Shown here piece by piece: positions 43,660 to 53,894 of a stretch of 64,000 bases of DNA (positions are counted from its first letter, which is position 1; every line of letters starts with the position of its first letter). A program made the position numbers and the translations under genes. The stretch is taken from NCBI RefSeq assembly GCF_009807035.1, contig NZ_WUBI01000001.1, positions 2,542,001 through 2,606,000 on the forward strand, given 5' to 3'. The DNA comes from Paenibacillus dendrobii. Lineage in GTDB: Bacteria > Bacillota > Bacilli > Paenibacillales > Paenibacillaceae. The notes under the pieces were generated by a model. That model saw nothing but the letters and a program-made list of their open reading frames with translations. It had not been told where the DNA came from and did not search any database.

Positions 43660-45207
43660 TTATTGATCAGGTGCTTCCTGCGCAAGAATCCACTCCGTCA
43701 GGGTACGAACCATAACCCCGGTTGCCCCTTTCGGGTTGACGCCCCGCTCTTTGTTTAGAAAAGCCGTTCCGGCAATGTCCAAATGAATCCAGGGCAGCCC
43801 TTCCGCAAAGGTTCCGATAAACAGCCCGGCTGTAATCGCAGCGCCTCTGGAACCGGTGCTATTGCTGAGATCGGCTACATCGCTTTTCAGCATATCCCAG
43901 AACTCTTTGTATGCAGGCAGCGGCCATACCTTTTCCCCTGTGCGCTTGGAGGCCAGAATGAACTCCTCAAGCATCGTATCGTCATTCGTAACCACTCCTG
44001 TGGCGACATCTCCCAAAGCCGAGAGCACGGCTCCCGTGAGCGTTGCGACATCAATGAGCTTAGCGGCCCCCTGTTCCCTCGCATAGGCCATCCCGTCCGC
44101 AAGCACCACCCGGCCTTCTGCATCGGTATTGAGTACCTCGATCGTTCTCCCGCTGTAGCTTTGGATGATATCCCCCGGCTTAAAGGCATTTCCAGCCGGC
44201 ATATTTTCCGCTGCCGGGATGACCATCACGACATTCACCGCAGGACGGAGCCTTCCCAGCGCATTCATGACCCCGAGAACGGCGGCGGCTCCGCCCATAT
44301 CGCTAATCATCTCCTCCATGCCAACCCGCCTCTTGAGCGAAATACCTCCCGTATCAAAGGTAATTCCTTTACCTATAAGCCCGATGACGTCTTCCCAGTC
44401 GTCTTTGCCTTGGTACTTGATCATGATTAGCCGTGGCGGGTGCACGCTCCCCTGTCCGACGGCGATCAATCCGCCCATTCCCATGGCTGCGAGCTGTTTC
44501 TCATCCAGAACCGTCGACTCCAATCCGTGTTTCTCTGCCACCTCCACCGCAGCCCTGGCCAAATCCTCAGGCACGAGAAAATTGCCCGGCAGATTGGTTA
44601 AATCCCTGGCTATACAAGTGGATTCAGCAAAAGCGCGTCCGCGAGCGATACCTTCCTCCCAATCCGCCATCTCTACACCCGAAACCTTGCCTTTTCGCAA
44701 AAATGTCAGCTGCTCCAAGCCCTTGTATTCGGAATTGCTCTTTTTGTATTGCTTATGACGGTAAGAACCCAAAATCATTCCCTCCGTCATCGCCTGGGCA
44801 GCAATTCTCGCATGCTGTTCGGCCGTGAAAGTGACCAGCGGAGAACTAAGCTCCCAGGCCAGCTTTTTTGCCCTCATTTTCAGCGCCATTCTGGCAGCCT
44901 GCGCAGAGGCGATCCTCAGTTCCTCGGATGTCAGGGGACGCTCTCCAGCACCTACGAAGATCACGGTCCGGTACTCCCCCCGGCCTGGCAGCGGAACGGC
45001 ATATGTCTGAAAGGGCGCAGCCTGAAACAGGTGGCTTTCCATCAGCGGCAGAAGCAGTGAAGTCCAGACCTGACGCATGCTCCCATCCTGTATGCCCTGA
45101 GGTGATACCAATACAATAAACGCGTCCACATCATACTGCGCCGCGTCGAGATTTTCCTTCCAATCGATTGAAACCTGTATAGATCCGGAATCGGAATGTC
45201 CTTTCAT
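43660..45207 (-). CDS. pepA: leucyl aminopeptidase (M17)
   Basis: 515 residues, ATG 45207 with AAGGAAG upstream. N-terminal macro-like domain and C-terminal M17 catalytic domain with the metal/active-site segments VGKGITFDTGG-type (here IGKGITFDTGG) , MKSDVADLSNSTG-like metal loop and the signature NTDAEGRVVLADG. Two-metal cytoplasmic aminopeptidase that removes N-terminal residues; expected hexamer. Monocistronic. Confidence 0.94.
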   Translation of the reverse strand: MKGHSDSGSIQVSIDWKENLDAAQYDVDAFIVLVSPQGIQDGSMRQVWTSLLLPLMESHLFQAAPFQTYAVPLPGRGEYRTVIFVGAGERPLTSEELRIASAQAARMALKMRAKKLAWELSSPLVTFTAEQHARIAAQAMTEGMILGSYRHKQYKKSNSEYKGLEQLTFLRKGKVSGVEMADWEEGIARGRAFAESTCIARDLTNLPGNFLVPEDLARAAVEVAEKHGLESTVLDEKQLAAMGMGGLIAVGQGSVHPPRLIMIKYQGKDDWEDVIGLIGKGITFDTGGISLKRRVGMEEMISDMGGAAAVLGVMNALGRLRPAVNVVMVIPAAENMPAGNAFKPGDIIQSYSGRTIEVLNTDAEGRVVLADGMAYAREQGAAKLIDVATLTGAVLSALGDVATGVVTNDDTMLEEFILASKRTGEKVWPLPAYKEFWDMLKSDVADLSNSTGSRGAAITAGLFIGTFAEGLPWIHLDIAGTAFLNKERGVNPKGATGVMVRTLTEWILAQEAPDQ

Positions 45208-45526
45208 GGGCCATCTTCCTTTTTGTCTTGAGTTTTCGGACGTTTAATCATATATATTATTCCACGTTTGTCCAAAGCAACTCCAAAGACCGTATCTTTA
45301 GCCCAAAAAAACGGGTTGTTGGCGAATGCTCGTCAAGCATACCAAGCGTCGTGCGCTTGTCCGAAATCAAACGCCAACCATATTCATCCGGACCGACTCT
45401 TCCGCACCTTTATCCTCCGTTAGTTTTATCAAATTTTAGAACTTCGTAGTGGAATGTGGGTCCAGCTATTATGTAAGAATCCCGATACAATTAATATCTT
45501 CTCGCCTGACCCTCTTTCATCATTAC
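45208..45526. other. gene-free stretch
   Basis: About 320 bases between the pepA start and the kinase terminator. Besides upstream signals of pepA, nothing recognisable was found; no small ORF with a good ribosome site. Confidence 0.5.
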
Positions 45527-45568
45527 AAAAAAAGCCTGCTCCCCCTAACCTTGAGGAACAGGCTTTTT
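45527..45568 (-). terminator. terminator of the PAS kinase gene
   Basis: AAAAAGCCTG / CAGGCTTTTT arms with additional inner pairing, then a T run, 10 bases past the stop. Confidence 0.88.
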
Positions 45569-45578
45569 CTTCATCACC

Positions 45579-46691
45579 CTATACGATTTCCACGATTGGC
45601 AAAGAAATAACAAACTCCGTCCCTTTTCCGACCGTGCTATTAACGGCAATGTACCCCTTATGATTCTTAATAATCCGGTAGCTGACAGACAGCCCAAGGC
45701 CTGTCCCGCTCTCCTTCGTCGTAAAGAACGGATCAAACAGGTGGGAAAGCGTATTATGGTCCATCCCCTTACCGTTGTCCGATATGCAAATATGTACATT
45801 CTTGTTGTCGCGATGCGCCCGGATCTCGATTAATCCCCCGTTTTCCCCTGTCAAAAGGTCAAACGCATCCATCGCATTTTTAACCATGTTCAATATCACC
45901 TGCTTGATTTGCTTCACGTCCACAGAGATATGCAGCGGTAGAATATCATCATGCAGGAGCACCTGACAGCCTTTCATCAGCGCCTCGCTCTCGGTCAGCA
46001 GCACGACTTCCTTCAGTAAAGAGGAGACCGGAATCACGGTCGTCTGAGGCGCGGAAGGCTTCGATGAATTCAAAAACTCATATATGATATCATTGGCCCT
46101 GTCGATTTCCATAAGAATAATACGGGCATATTCATCTTTTCCCAGTTTAATCAGATGGGGACGCAGCAGTTGAATGAACCCCCGGATTGCAGTCAGCGGA
46201 TTTCGGATTTCATGTGCAATGGAGGCGGATATTTTACCGAGCATGGCCAGCTTATCGTTCCGATAAGCGGTTTGTTCGATTTGCTTAAAATCAGATACAT
46301 CCTTCACGCTAAACAAGTAATCTCCGTCCATCTGATCACCGTAAGTTACGGTAAGCAGCCACTGCCGCCCGGATTCATCCGTGAGCTCGTGGTACTTCTT
46401 GCAGTGAAAAATCGTTTCGCGATAAATCCGCAGAATCTTCTTCTTCTTGAAACGGCTGAGCTGCGGATGACGCAAAATCTGCAATAACGTACAGCCCGTA
46501 AGGGATTTCCGGGACACTTCGAGCAGCCTGGCCATCTGCACGTTAATAAACGTGAGTACACCTTCGCTGTCAAATAGCATAACTCCGCTATCCAAATGCT
46601 CCAGGATGTTTTCGTACTTGTTCTTCACCAACTGCGTGGATTGAAAAGCCTCAAGGGACTGTAACAATGTCTCTTGGATATCGCTCAACAC
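45579..46691 (-). CDS. PAS-domain sensor histidine kinase (soluble)
   Basis: 370 residues from GTG 46691, 6 bases behind AAAAGGGGG; a TTG at 46709 contains that site and is unlikely. No membrane helix. A PAS domain (about 20-130, SGVMLFDSEGVLTFIN) leads into HisKA with SIAHEIRNPLTAIRGFIQLL and HATPase_c (NMVKNAMDAF, DNGKGM, GTGLGLSVSYRIIKNH). Organisation is like the cytoplasmic Bacillus KinA/KinE or AtoS-type kinases; a link to the sporulation phosphorelay is possible because no response regulator is adjacent, but this is inference. Confidence 0.9.
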   Translation of the reverse strand: MLSDIQETLLQSLEAFQSTQLVKNKYENILEHLDSGVMLFDSEGVLTFINVQMARLLEVSRKSLTGCTLLQILRHPQLSRFKKKKILRIYRETIFHCKKYHELTDESGRQWLLTVTYGDQMDGDYLFSVKDVSDFKQIEQTAYRNDKLAMLGKISASIAHEIRNPLTAIRGFIQLLRPHLIKLGKDEYARIILMEIDRANDIIYEFLNSSKPSAPQTTVIPVSSLLKEVVLLTESEALMKGCQVLLHDDILPLHISVDVKQIKQVILNMVKNAMDAFDLLTGENGGLIEIRAHRDNKNVHICISDNGKGMDHNTLSHLFDPFFTTKESGTGLGLSVSYRIIKNHKGYIAVNSTVGKGTEFVISLPIVEIV

Positions 46692-47129
46692 GATACTCCC
46701 CCTTTTCAAGAGAATGAAAGATTCACTCCATCCCCCATCTCCTATTCTTTCATCTATACAAATGAACTAAAGTCAATCCTGCATCATCAGGGCTCCGCTC
46801 TTATTCAGGAGAAGGGCTTATCCTTTCATTAGTTCAATTTGTCCTCATAGACAGACATGCAATAGAAAAGATAGTTTTATCATAGACAAGGTAGCTGGAA
46901 AACTCAATCAGAGAAACTGTCGAAAAAAGAAATTTATGGTTATTTTCCCAAATAAGTACGCAAAGATGCTTTCATGTATGGAAAAACTTCGAACCCCGAC
47001 TTGGAAACGCTCTCAAAAATGTTAAAACAAAAGCATCAAATACATGAATACACATGTACTGATGCTTTTATATCATCTGTTATGTTAGGTAAATCGTTCC
47101 TATAAGCATAACAGGTGCCATTTTCATGA
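46692..47129. other. 438-base gene-free stretch with two inverted repeats
   Basis: Contains an inverted repeat CAAATGAACTAA (46760-46771) / TTAGTTCAATTTG (46829-46841) upstream of the kinase, and the terminator of the next gene at 47029-47069. No convincing ORF. Confidence 0.5.
47029..47069 (-). terminator. terminator of the 135-aa zinc protein gene
   Basis: AAAAGCATCA / TGATGCTTTT arms with an inner TACATG/TGTA pairing, followed on the minus strand by TTTTGTTTT. Confidence 0.75.
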
Positions 47130-47537
47130 TTATGCCTTATGCTGCAAGCGCAGCCGCCGCTGGCTCATCACGGCCAATCTTTTCTTTAATTCGCCCTCCC
47201 ATTTCTCGTCCTGCATTTGCTTGGCTACTGTCAACAAGTCCAGCGCCATGTCAATTTGGCTTTGTACGATGTCCTTGGGATCCTCCTTTTCGCAATTGAC
47301 GACATTTTCGAAAATAGTCTCGTCATCTTCCACAACATAGTCCTGGAAATCAATTTCCCCGGCTCCGTCACCATGCGCATATTCAGCTAAAATTTCATAT
47401 TCGTTCTCAACCTTGTAATGAACTTCAACCCGGTGGCACACGGGACAGAACAGCAGGGGAACATTGTGGACCTGAGTGCGATAATGTTTTAATGTTCCCT
47501 TCGTTCCAACCATACTCGCTCCGCAGCAATAACTCAT
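47130..47537 (-). CDS. Cys-containing protein of unknown function
   Basis: 135 residues. N-terminal CC (residues 4-5) and CPVC (about 31-34) suggest a zinc knuckle like the YgiT-type domain; then an acidic middle (DYVVEDDETIFENVVNCEKED) and a basic helical end (KKRLAVMSQRRLRLQHK). No function is recognised. ATG 47537 behind GAGGAGGGTGAA. Own terminator, so monocistronic. Confidence 0.7.
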   Translation of the reverse strand: MSYCCGASMVGTKGTLKHYRTQVHNVPLLFCPVCHRVEVHYKVENEYEILAEYAHGDGAGEIDFQDYVVEDDETIFENVVNCEKEDPKDIVQSQIDMALDLLTVAKQMQDEKWEGELKKRLAVMSQRRLRLQHKA

Positions 47538-47714
47538 GCCAGTTCACCCTCCTCTTGATTCCACCGTATTATTCATAAATGTATTCGCTTTATTCTATGG
47601 CAATTCCTTTTTCGGATGTATAGTTCCATATAAATTTCTGCAGGTTCTTCTTGATATATATCAACGTATATCCCTCCGTCTAAACCTTCGAAATTTCCAC
47701 CTTCTATTAGCTTA

Positions 47715-47768
47715 AAAAGCCCCCGTTGCAGGTAAGGAGGGCATCCTCACACCCGGCAAAGGGGGCTT
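47715..47768 (-). terminator. terminator of the peroxiredoxin gene
   Basis: AAGCCCCC / GGGGGCTT outer arms with inner pairing and a TTTTTAAG run on the minus strand. Confidence 0.82.
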
Positions 47769-47782
47769 GTCCATATGAAATC

Positions 47783-48328
47783 TTACGCAAACAGGTTTTT
47801 GTCGCCTGGTTTCCAGTTCATTGCGCACAGTCCGCCGGATTGCAGAGCTTGCAATACGCGAAGCGTCTCTTCAACGCTGCGGCCGATATCATTGTGGTTA
47901 ACCACTTGATATTTCAGTTCGCCTTCTGGGTTGATGATGAAGAGTCCGCGCAGTGCTACGCCTTCTTCTTCGATGTATACGCCATAGTCCTTAGCAACGG
48001 ATCTAGTGATATCCGAAGCCAGCGGGAAACTGATTTGTCCCAGACCATTAGCATCTGTTGGAGTGTTGATCCATGCTTTGTGGCTGTGGATCGAGTCTGT
48101 GCTTACGCCCAGGATTTCGGCATCAAGAGCTTTAAACTGGGAAGCAGCTTCACTCAATGCTGTAATTTCAGTCGGGCATACGAATGTGAAGTCCAAAGGA
48201 TAAAAGAAGAATACGAGCCATTTACCGCGGTAGTCGGTCAGGCTTGCTTTACTAAAGTCGGAACCGTCACCCAATACGGTTTCCATTGTAAAATCAGGAG
48301 CTGGTTTACCTACTAAACGTTCTGCCAT
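47783..48328 (-). CDS. ykuU: 2-Cys peroxiredoxin (YkuU-type)
   Basis: 181 residues from ATG 48328 with AAAGGAGG upstream; an extension to 48397 is in the structured leader. Peroxidatic Cys51 lies in FTFVCPTE and resolving Cys168 in GGLCAMNWKPG. The N-terminus MAERLVGKPAPDF and EEEGVALRGLFIINPEGEL match Bacillus YkuU as I remember it. Reduces hydrogen peroxide and organic peroxides using thioredoxin-type donors; no AhpF-like partner is nearby. An exact PerR box upstream implies peroxide induction. Confidence 0.92.
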   Translation of the reverse strand: MAERLVGKPAPDFTMETVLGDGSDFSKASLTDYRGKWLVFFFYPLDFTFVCPTEITALSEAASQFKALDAEILGVSTDSIHSHKAWINTPTDANGLGQISFPLASDITRSVAKDYGVYIEEEGVALRGLFIINPEGELKYQVVNHNDIGRSVEETLRVLQALQSGGLCAMNWKPGDKNLFA

Positions 48329-48380
48329 GTTATAAATCCTCCTTTGAGATATATATAGAATGAGCTCATTCGTCCATTCT

Positions 48381-48417
48381 ATATGAAAGAAAAACATAAG
48401 TTTTTCTTATTTCATAT
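48381..48417 (-). other. 5' leader hairpin of the peroxiredoxin gene
   Basis: Long inverted repeat ATATGAAAGAAAAAC / GTTTTTCT-TA-TTTCATAT with a 4-base loop, between promoter and start. A 13-bp direct repeat TCATTCGTCCATT flanks it at 48366 and 48457. No T run in the minus direction, so an mRNA-stability element is more likely than a terminator. Confidence 0.6.
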
Positions 48418-48450
48418 GATCATTGATTCCGTCTGGAACCTACATTTAAA

Positions 48451-48486
48451 ATGGTATCATTCGTCCATTTCAAAGTCAAGATTATA
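48451..48486 (-). promoter_or_regulatory. promoter(s) of the peroxiredoxin gene
   Basis: Two options: TTGACT (48474-48479), 17 bases, TACCAT (48451-48456); and a perfect TATAAT (48481-48486) whose -35 zone falls under the PerR box. Confidence 0.55.
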
Positions 48487-48498
48487 TCGGTTATTTAT

Positions 48499-48513
48499 TT
48501 ATAATAATTATAA
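48499..48513. promoter_or_regulatory. PerR box
   Basis: TTATAATAATTATAA equals the Per box consensus TTATAATNATTATAA at every position, inside a longer A/T palindrome, 171 bases before the peroxiredoxin start and over the -35 zone of a TATAAT promoter. Confidence 0.85.
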
Positions 48514-48593
48514 ATAAAATAAAATCGTGAACAAAAGCTTCCTATTATATATGTATATATAAACAACATGCTTTTCCTGAGCGATACATGCAA

Positions 48594-48629
48594 CAAGCGG
48601 GCATCACTTCGGAAAGTGACACCCGCTTG
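48594..48629 (-). terminator. terminator-like hairpin after leuB
   Basis: CAAGCGGG.TCACTT paired with AAGTGA.CCCGCTTG; poor T run (TTGTTG). Confidence 0.55.
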
Positions 48630-48654
48630 CTATTGGTAAGGGCAACAATCTATA

Positions 48655-49734
48655 TTACTTCTTGATGGCCGCTACGATCAGATCGCCCATCTCACGGGTG
48701 CCGATCGCCTTGCTCTTATCTACAGCAATATCGCTGGTGCGGTGTCCATCGTTCAGGACCTGAGACACAGCCGCTTCAATTGCATCCGCTGCATCAGAAT
48801 AACCGAACGTCAGGCGAAGCATCATGGCAAGCGACAGGACCGTTGCAATCGGATTCGCCAGATTCTGTCCGGCAATATCCGGTGCGGAGCCGTGTACCGG
48901 CTCAAACAATCCAAATGCTCCTTCACCCATGGAGGCCGATGCCAGCATACCGATGGAACCGGTCAGCATCGCTGCCTCGTCAGAGAGGATGTCTCCGAAC
49001 ATATTTTCCGTGACGATAACGTCAAAGCTTGCCGGGCGGCGAAGGAGCTGCATTGCGCAGTTATCCACGAGCACATGTTCCAGCTCAACATCCGGGTAAT
49101 CCGCCGATACGCGAATGACGACTTCACGCCACAAGCGGGAAGTTTCAAGCACGTTGGCTTTGTCAACGGAAGCCAGCTTCTTGCTTCGCTTCTGGGCGAT
49201 TTCGAAAGCCTGGCGCACAATGCGTTCCACTTCAACCACGTTATATGCGCAAGTATCCACCGCTTCTTCTCCATGCTCGCCTTGGCGTCTGAACTTTTCA
49301 CCAAAGTAAATGCCGCCGGTCAATTCGCGAACAACCATCAAATCCGTTCCTTCAAGCACTTCCGGTTTCAGTGTAGAAGCATCCTTCAGGCAATCGAACA
49401 CAACTGCCGGACGCAGATTGGAGAACAAACCGAGTGCTTTGCGAATGCCCAGGAGACCGGTTTCCGGACGAAGCTCCTTAGGATTGCTGTCCCATTTCGG
49501 GCCGCCTACAGCGCCCAGAAGTACAGCGTCGGCATTTTTACACACGGACAGTGTTTCTTCCGGAAGCGGGGTACCCTTCTCGTCAATAGCAATGCCGCCG
49601 AAGAGAGCATGTTCTGTCTCGAACGAATATCCAAACAACTCTTCCGTCCGCTTAAGCACTTTCTCGGCTTCCGCAACGACCTCCGGTCCTATTCCGTCTC
49701 CGCTGATTACGGCAATTTTCTTCACTTCTGGCAT
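48655..49734 (-). CDS. leuB: 3-isopropylmalate dehydrogenase
   Basis: 359 residues from ATG 49734, 11 bases after AAGGAG; a GTG at 49746 overlaps that site. Isopropylmalate/isocitrate dehydrogenase fold: [12 protein letters not shown] start, [11 protein letters not shown] (substrate contact), [11 protein letters not shown] and the NAD site with [16 protein letters not shown]. It oxidises and decarboxylates 3-isopropylmalate in leucine synthesis. It lies 1.3 kb from leuA, separated by an opposite-strand aldo/keto reductase, so it has its own promoter. leuC and leuD are not in the window. Confidence 0.96.
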   Translation of the reverse strand: MPEVKKIAVISGDGIGPEVVAEAEKVLKRTEELFGYSFETEHALFGGIAIDEKGTPLPEETLSVCKNADAVLLGAVGGPKWDSNPKELRPETGLLGIRKALGLFSNLRPAVVFDCLKDASTLKPEVLEGTDLMVVRELTGGIYFGEKFRRQGEHGEEAVDTCAYNVVEVERIVRQAFEIAQKRSKKLASVDKANVLETSRLWREVVIRVSADYPDVELEHVLVDNCAMQLLRRPASFDVIVTENMFGDILSDEAAMLTGSIGMLASASMGEGAFGLFEPVHGSAPDIAGQNLANPIATVLSLAMMLRLTFGYSDAADAIEAAVSQVLNDGHRTSDIAVDKSKAIGTREMGDLIVAAIKK

Positions 49735-49979
49735 GTTTTCCGTCACTCCTTATGGTTACTTCACTCACTGATCTAATTATCTATCTATTGTTGTATCATA
49801 TTCGCAGGGCAGTTGACCAAGATATAGAATCTATCACCTTTATAGTATTTTCCTATAAGAAGCCTCCGAATGTAACCTTCCCGCCCCAGAATCGTAACTT
49901 CCCACATTCCTATTTGAGACTCCTCCGGGTAAAATGGTATCGTATAGACCCAAATCTGCGTTGAAGGAGTTGAACGATT

Positions 49980-50960
49980 TTGCAATACACCTATCTCGGT
50001 AAATCAGGTCTGAAGGTTAGCCGTTTGTGCCTGGGAACCATGAATTTTGGACCCGCAACGGATGAAAAAGAAGCATTCCGCATTATGGATGCTGCCTTGG
50101 ATGCAGGAATTCAGTTTTTTGATACCGCTAATATTTACGGCTGGGGCCAAAATTCCGGTCTTACGGAAACCATTATCGGCCGTTGGTTCGCTCAAGGCGG
50201 CGGCCGACGCGAGAAAGTGGTCTTGGCGACCAAGGTCCATGGAAATATGCATGATCCTGCCGATGGCCCTAACAGCACGGAAGGCTTGTCCTCCTACAAG
50301 ATCCGCCGTCACCTGGAAGGCTCGCTAAAACGTCTGCAAACCGATCATATTGAGCTGTATCAGATGCATCATGTAGACCGCAATGTATCCTGGGACGAGC
50401 TTTGGGGAGCCTTTGAACTCGCAGTGTCCCAAGGAAAGATCGGGTATGTCGGTTCCAGCAACTTTGCGGGCTGGCAAATTGCCCAGGCTCAAGGTAAAGC
50501 ACAAAATCGCCACTTTCTCGGCCTTGTCGCAGAACAGCATAAATACAATCTAAACTGCCGCTTGCCTGAACTTGAAGTGCTGCCTGCCGCCAAAGAAATG
50601 GGGCTCGGCGTCATTCCTTGGAGCCCGCTTGATGGCGGCATGCTGGGACGCAATGCGCTGAAGAAACTCGAAGGCACCCGCAGCGGCAATAACTCGAAAA
50701 AAATTGAAAAGCATCGCGCACAGCTGGAAGCCTTCGCGGAATTATGCAACGAGCTCGGCGAACCTCAGGACAATGTAGCGCTTGCGTGGCTGCTGACGCA
50801 CCCGTCCGTTACGGCACCGATTATCGGTCCACGCACGCTGGAACAGCTGGAAAGCTCACTCCACGTGATCGACGTCAAGCTTGACGAGGCCGTACTGAAG
50901 CGGCTGGATGAAATCTTCCCTGGTCCGGGCGGTGAAGCACCGGAAGCTTATGCTTGGTAA
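49980..50960 (+). CDS. aldo/keto reductase
   Basis: 326 residues from a TTG at 49980 with GAAGGAG 10 bases upstream. TIM-barrel oxidoreductase with catalytic Asp/Tyr in FDTANIYG, Lys in LATKVHG and His in YQMHHVD; NADPH-binding end GPRTLEQLESS. Similar to YajO/YhdN-type reductases. Physiological substrate unknown. Divergent from leuB and convergent with leuA. Confidence 0.9.
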   Translation: MQYTYLGKSGLKVSRLCLGTMNFGPATDEKEAFRIMDAALDAGIQFFDTANIYGWGQNSGLTETIIGRWFAQGGGRREKVVLATKVHGNMHDPADGPNSTEGLSSYKIRRHLEGSLKRLQTDHIELYQMHHVDRNVSWDELWGAFELAVSQGKIGYVGSSNFAGWQIAQAQGKAQNRHFLGLVAEQHKYNLNCRLPELEVLPAAKEMGLGVIPWSPLDGGMLGRNALKKLEGTRSGNNSKKIEKHRAQLEAFAELCNELGEPQDNVALAWLLTHPSVTAPIIGPRTLEQLESSLHVIDVKLDEAVLKRLDEIFPGPGGEAPEAYAW

Positions 50961-51010
50961 TCATACTTAACCCAGTTTAGTGACAAGACGGTTAAATCCG
51001 TTGGTTCACA

Positions 51011-51050
51011 AGAAAAGGCAGACCGCAAGTCATAGCGGTCTGCCTTTTCT
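51011..51050. terminator. bidirectional terminator
   Basis: Perfect 16-base arms AGAAAAGGCAGACCGC and complement with an 8-base loop, between converging aldo/keto reductase and leuA genes. Confidence 0.9.
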
Positions 51051-51082
51051 GTGCTATCAGCAAGGAGGGATATGGCGCGCTC

Positions 51083-52624
51083 TTACAAGCTCGCACGTTC
51101 TCTCTTGCTGAATGTTTTACGCTTCTCGATTAACTGGTTCAAAGCATCCACGTAAGCGCGGGCACTCGCTTCCAGTATATCCGTGCTGAGTCCGCGGCCT
51201 TGCGCCGAGACATCGTTCTGAGTGAGGACGACATGCACCTCACCTTGCGCATCCTTACCGCGGGAGACCGATTTGATCGAGTAGTCAGATAGGGTGACTT
51301 CTTCTCCTGTCGCTTTATCGACAGCGTTATAGATGGCATCTACCGAACCATTACCCTCTGCTTCCTCTTCCAATCCCTGCTCCTGACCCTTGATAATGCG
51401 CACTTTGGCCGTAGGTACCGAGCGGTTACCGTAAGTGACATAGATCGTTTCCAGTTTGTAGACCTCCGGCGTATCGACCAGCTTCTCTTCTACGAGAGCC
51501 ATAATGTCGTCATCCGAAACTTCCTTCTTCTTGTCCGCAAGCTCCTTGAATCGGGCAAAGGCCTGGTTCAGCTCCTGCTCATCCAGTTCATAGCCCATGT
51601 CCAGCAGCTTCTCACGGAAAGCGTGACGTCCGGAATGCTTGCCCAGTACCAGCTTGCTTTCCTTCAGTCCAATGGTCTCAGGGGTCATGATTTCATACGT
51701 CGTTTTTTCTTTCAACATGCCATCCTGGTGAATACCGGATTCATGTGCAAACGCATTCGCTCCGACAATCGCCTTGTTGCCAGGCACCACCATGCCCGTC
51801 AGCTTGCTGACCAAGCGGCTCGTACGGGAGATTTCAGACAGATTGAGCGAAGTCTTGGCACCGAAGAACTCCTGACGTGTCTCCAGAGCCATGGCAATCT
51901 CCTCAATTGCCGTGTTGCCCGCACGCTCACCGATGCCGTTAATCGTGCCTTCGATTTGATCGGCACCGTTTTGAATCGCGGCAAGGGTGTTGGCTGTCGC
52001 CATTCCGAGGTCATTGTGGCAATGCGCGCTGAGCTGTACCTTTTCGATATCAGGCACGTTTTCCTTCAGATGTCTGAAGATGGCACCGTATTCGGACGGG
52101 TTCAAGTAGCCCACCGTATCCGGAATGTTCACTACCTTCACGCCTTCGCCTACGGCCATAGACACCATTTCGACCATGAAGTCCAGTTCCGTGCGTCCGG
52201 CATCCTCAAGGGAAAATTCGATCTTGGAAAAATACTTCTTCGCATAACGCAGAGCCGATTGCGCCGTTTCCAGCACCTCATGCTTTTCCATTTTCAGCTT
52301 ATGCTTTCGGTGGATCGGCGATGTCGCCAGGAAAATATGGATACATGGATCCTGCGCTCCGATCAATGCTTCACGGACAGCGTCGATATCATGTTCTTTG
52401 GAACGGGATAAACCGATCACCGTCACATTTTTCACCGCTTTGGCTACTGCGTTTACTGCCGCCAAATCTCCGGGAGATGCTGCAGGAAAACCTGCCTCCA
52501 TCCGATCAATGCCCAGTTTTTCCAGTTGATATGCGATTTCGAGCTTCTCACGGGTATTCAGGTTTACGCCAGGAGACTGCTCCCCGTCGCGCAATGTTGT
52601 GTCAAATACATAAATTTTTCGCAA
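51083..52624 (-). CDS. leuA: 2-isopropylmalate synthase
   Basis: 513 residues from the TTG at 52624, giving the family-like start MRKIYVFDTTLRDGEQSPG; a TTG two codons earlier (52630) is also possible but sits 4 bases from AGGAGG. HMGL-like catalytic barrel (metal Asp in DTTLRDGEQ, HxH in LSAHCHNDLGMA) and a C-terminal LeuA allosteric domain (about 385-513) that binds leucine for feedback control. First committed step of leucine synthesis. Last gene of ilvB-ilvN-ilvC-leuA. Confidence 0.96.
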   Translation of the reverse strand: MRKIYVFDTTLRDGEQSPGVNLNTREKLEIAYQLEKLGIDRMEAGFPAASPGDLAAVNAVAKAVKNVTVIGLSRSKEHDIDAVREALIGAQDPCIHIFLATSPIHRKHKLKMEKHEVLETAQSALRYAKKYFSKIEFSLEDAGRTELDFMVEMVSMAVGEGVKVVNIPDTVGYLNPSEYGAIFRHLKENVPDIEKVQLSAHCHNDLGMATANTLAAIQNGADQIEGTINGIGERAGNTAIEEIAMALETRQEFFGAKTSLNLSEISRTSRLVSKLTGMVVPGNKAIVGANAFAHESGIHQDGMLKEKTTYEIMTPETIGLKESKLVLGKHSGRHAFREKLLDMGYELDEQELNQAFARFKELADKKKEVSDDDIMALVEEKLVDTPEVYKLETIYVTYGNRSVPTAKVRIIKGQEQGLEEEAEGNGSVDAIYNAVDKATGEEVTLSDYSIKSVSRGKDAQGEVHVVLTQNDVSAQGRGLSTDILEASARAYVDALNQLIEKRKTFSKRERASL

Positions 52625-52666
52625 GTCCAAGGCACCTCCTTATCATCCAAAAACCTATAAAAACTA

Positions 52667-52730
52667 CCAATGCGGCTCACGCTAGGTGCACGGCCGCATT
52701 GGAAAGGTTCACTTTTCCCAGCGGGAAAAG
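52667..52730 (-). other. two intercistronic hairpins between ilvC and leuA
   Basis: CTTTTCCC-GCT-GGGAAAAG (52712-52730) and CCAATGCGGC / GCCGCATTGG (52667-52702), the latter followed by TAGTTTTTA. They could partly terminate or mark processing sites that set the leuA to ilvC ratio. Confidence 0.6.
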
Positions 52731-52752
52731 GATCATTATCGTATAAATATGA

Positions 52753-53760
<1,008 letters not shown>

Positions 53761-53783
53761 TTATTTTTAAAAAGAACCCTCAT

Positions 53784-53864
53784 GAAGAGCGGGTGTTTCA
53801 GGAGACCTCCCGGATGTTTAGCTATGAATTCGGTGATCTCTTCAAACCCCCGCTCTTCGGCGGG
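53784..53864 (-). other. alternative hairpins in the ilvN-ilvC gap
   Basis: A local hairpin CCCGC / GCGGG (53849-53864) competes with a long-range pairing GAAGAGCGGG (53849-53858 complement) / CCCGCTCTTC (53784-53793). Both use the same bases, so only one can form at a time. A regulatory role is inference. Confidence 0.5.
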
Positions 53865-53894
53865 CATTTTATCCGATATCATTAATTTGCATGT

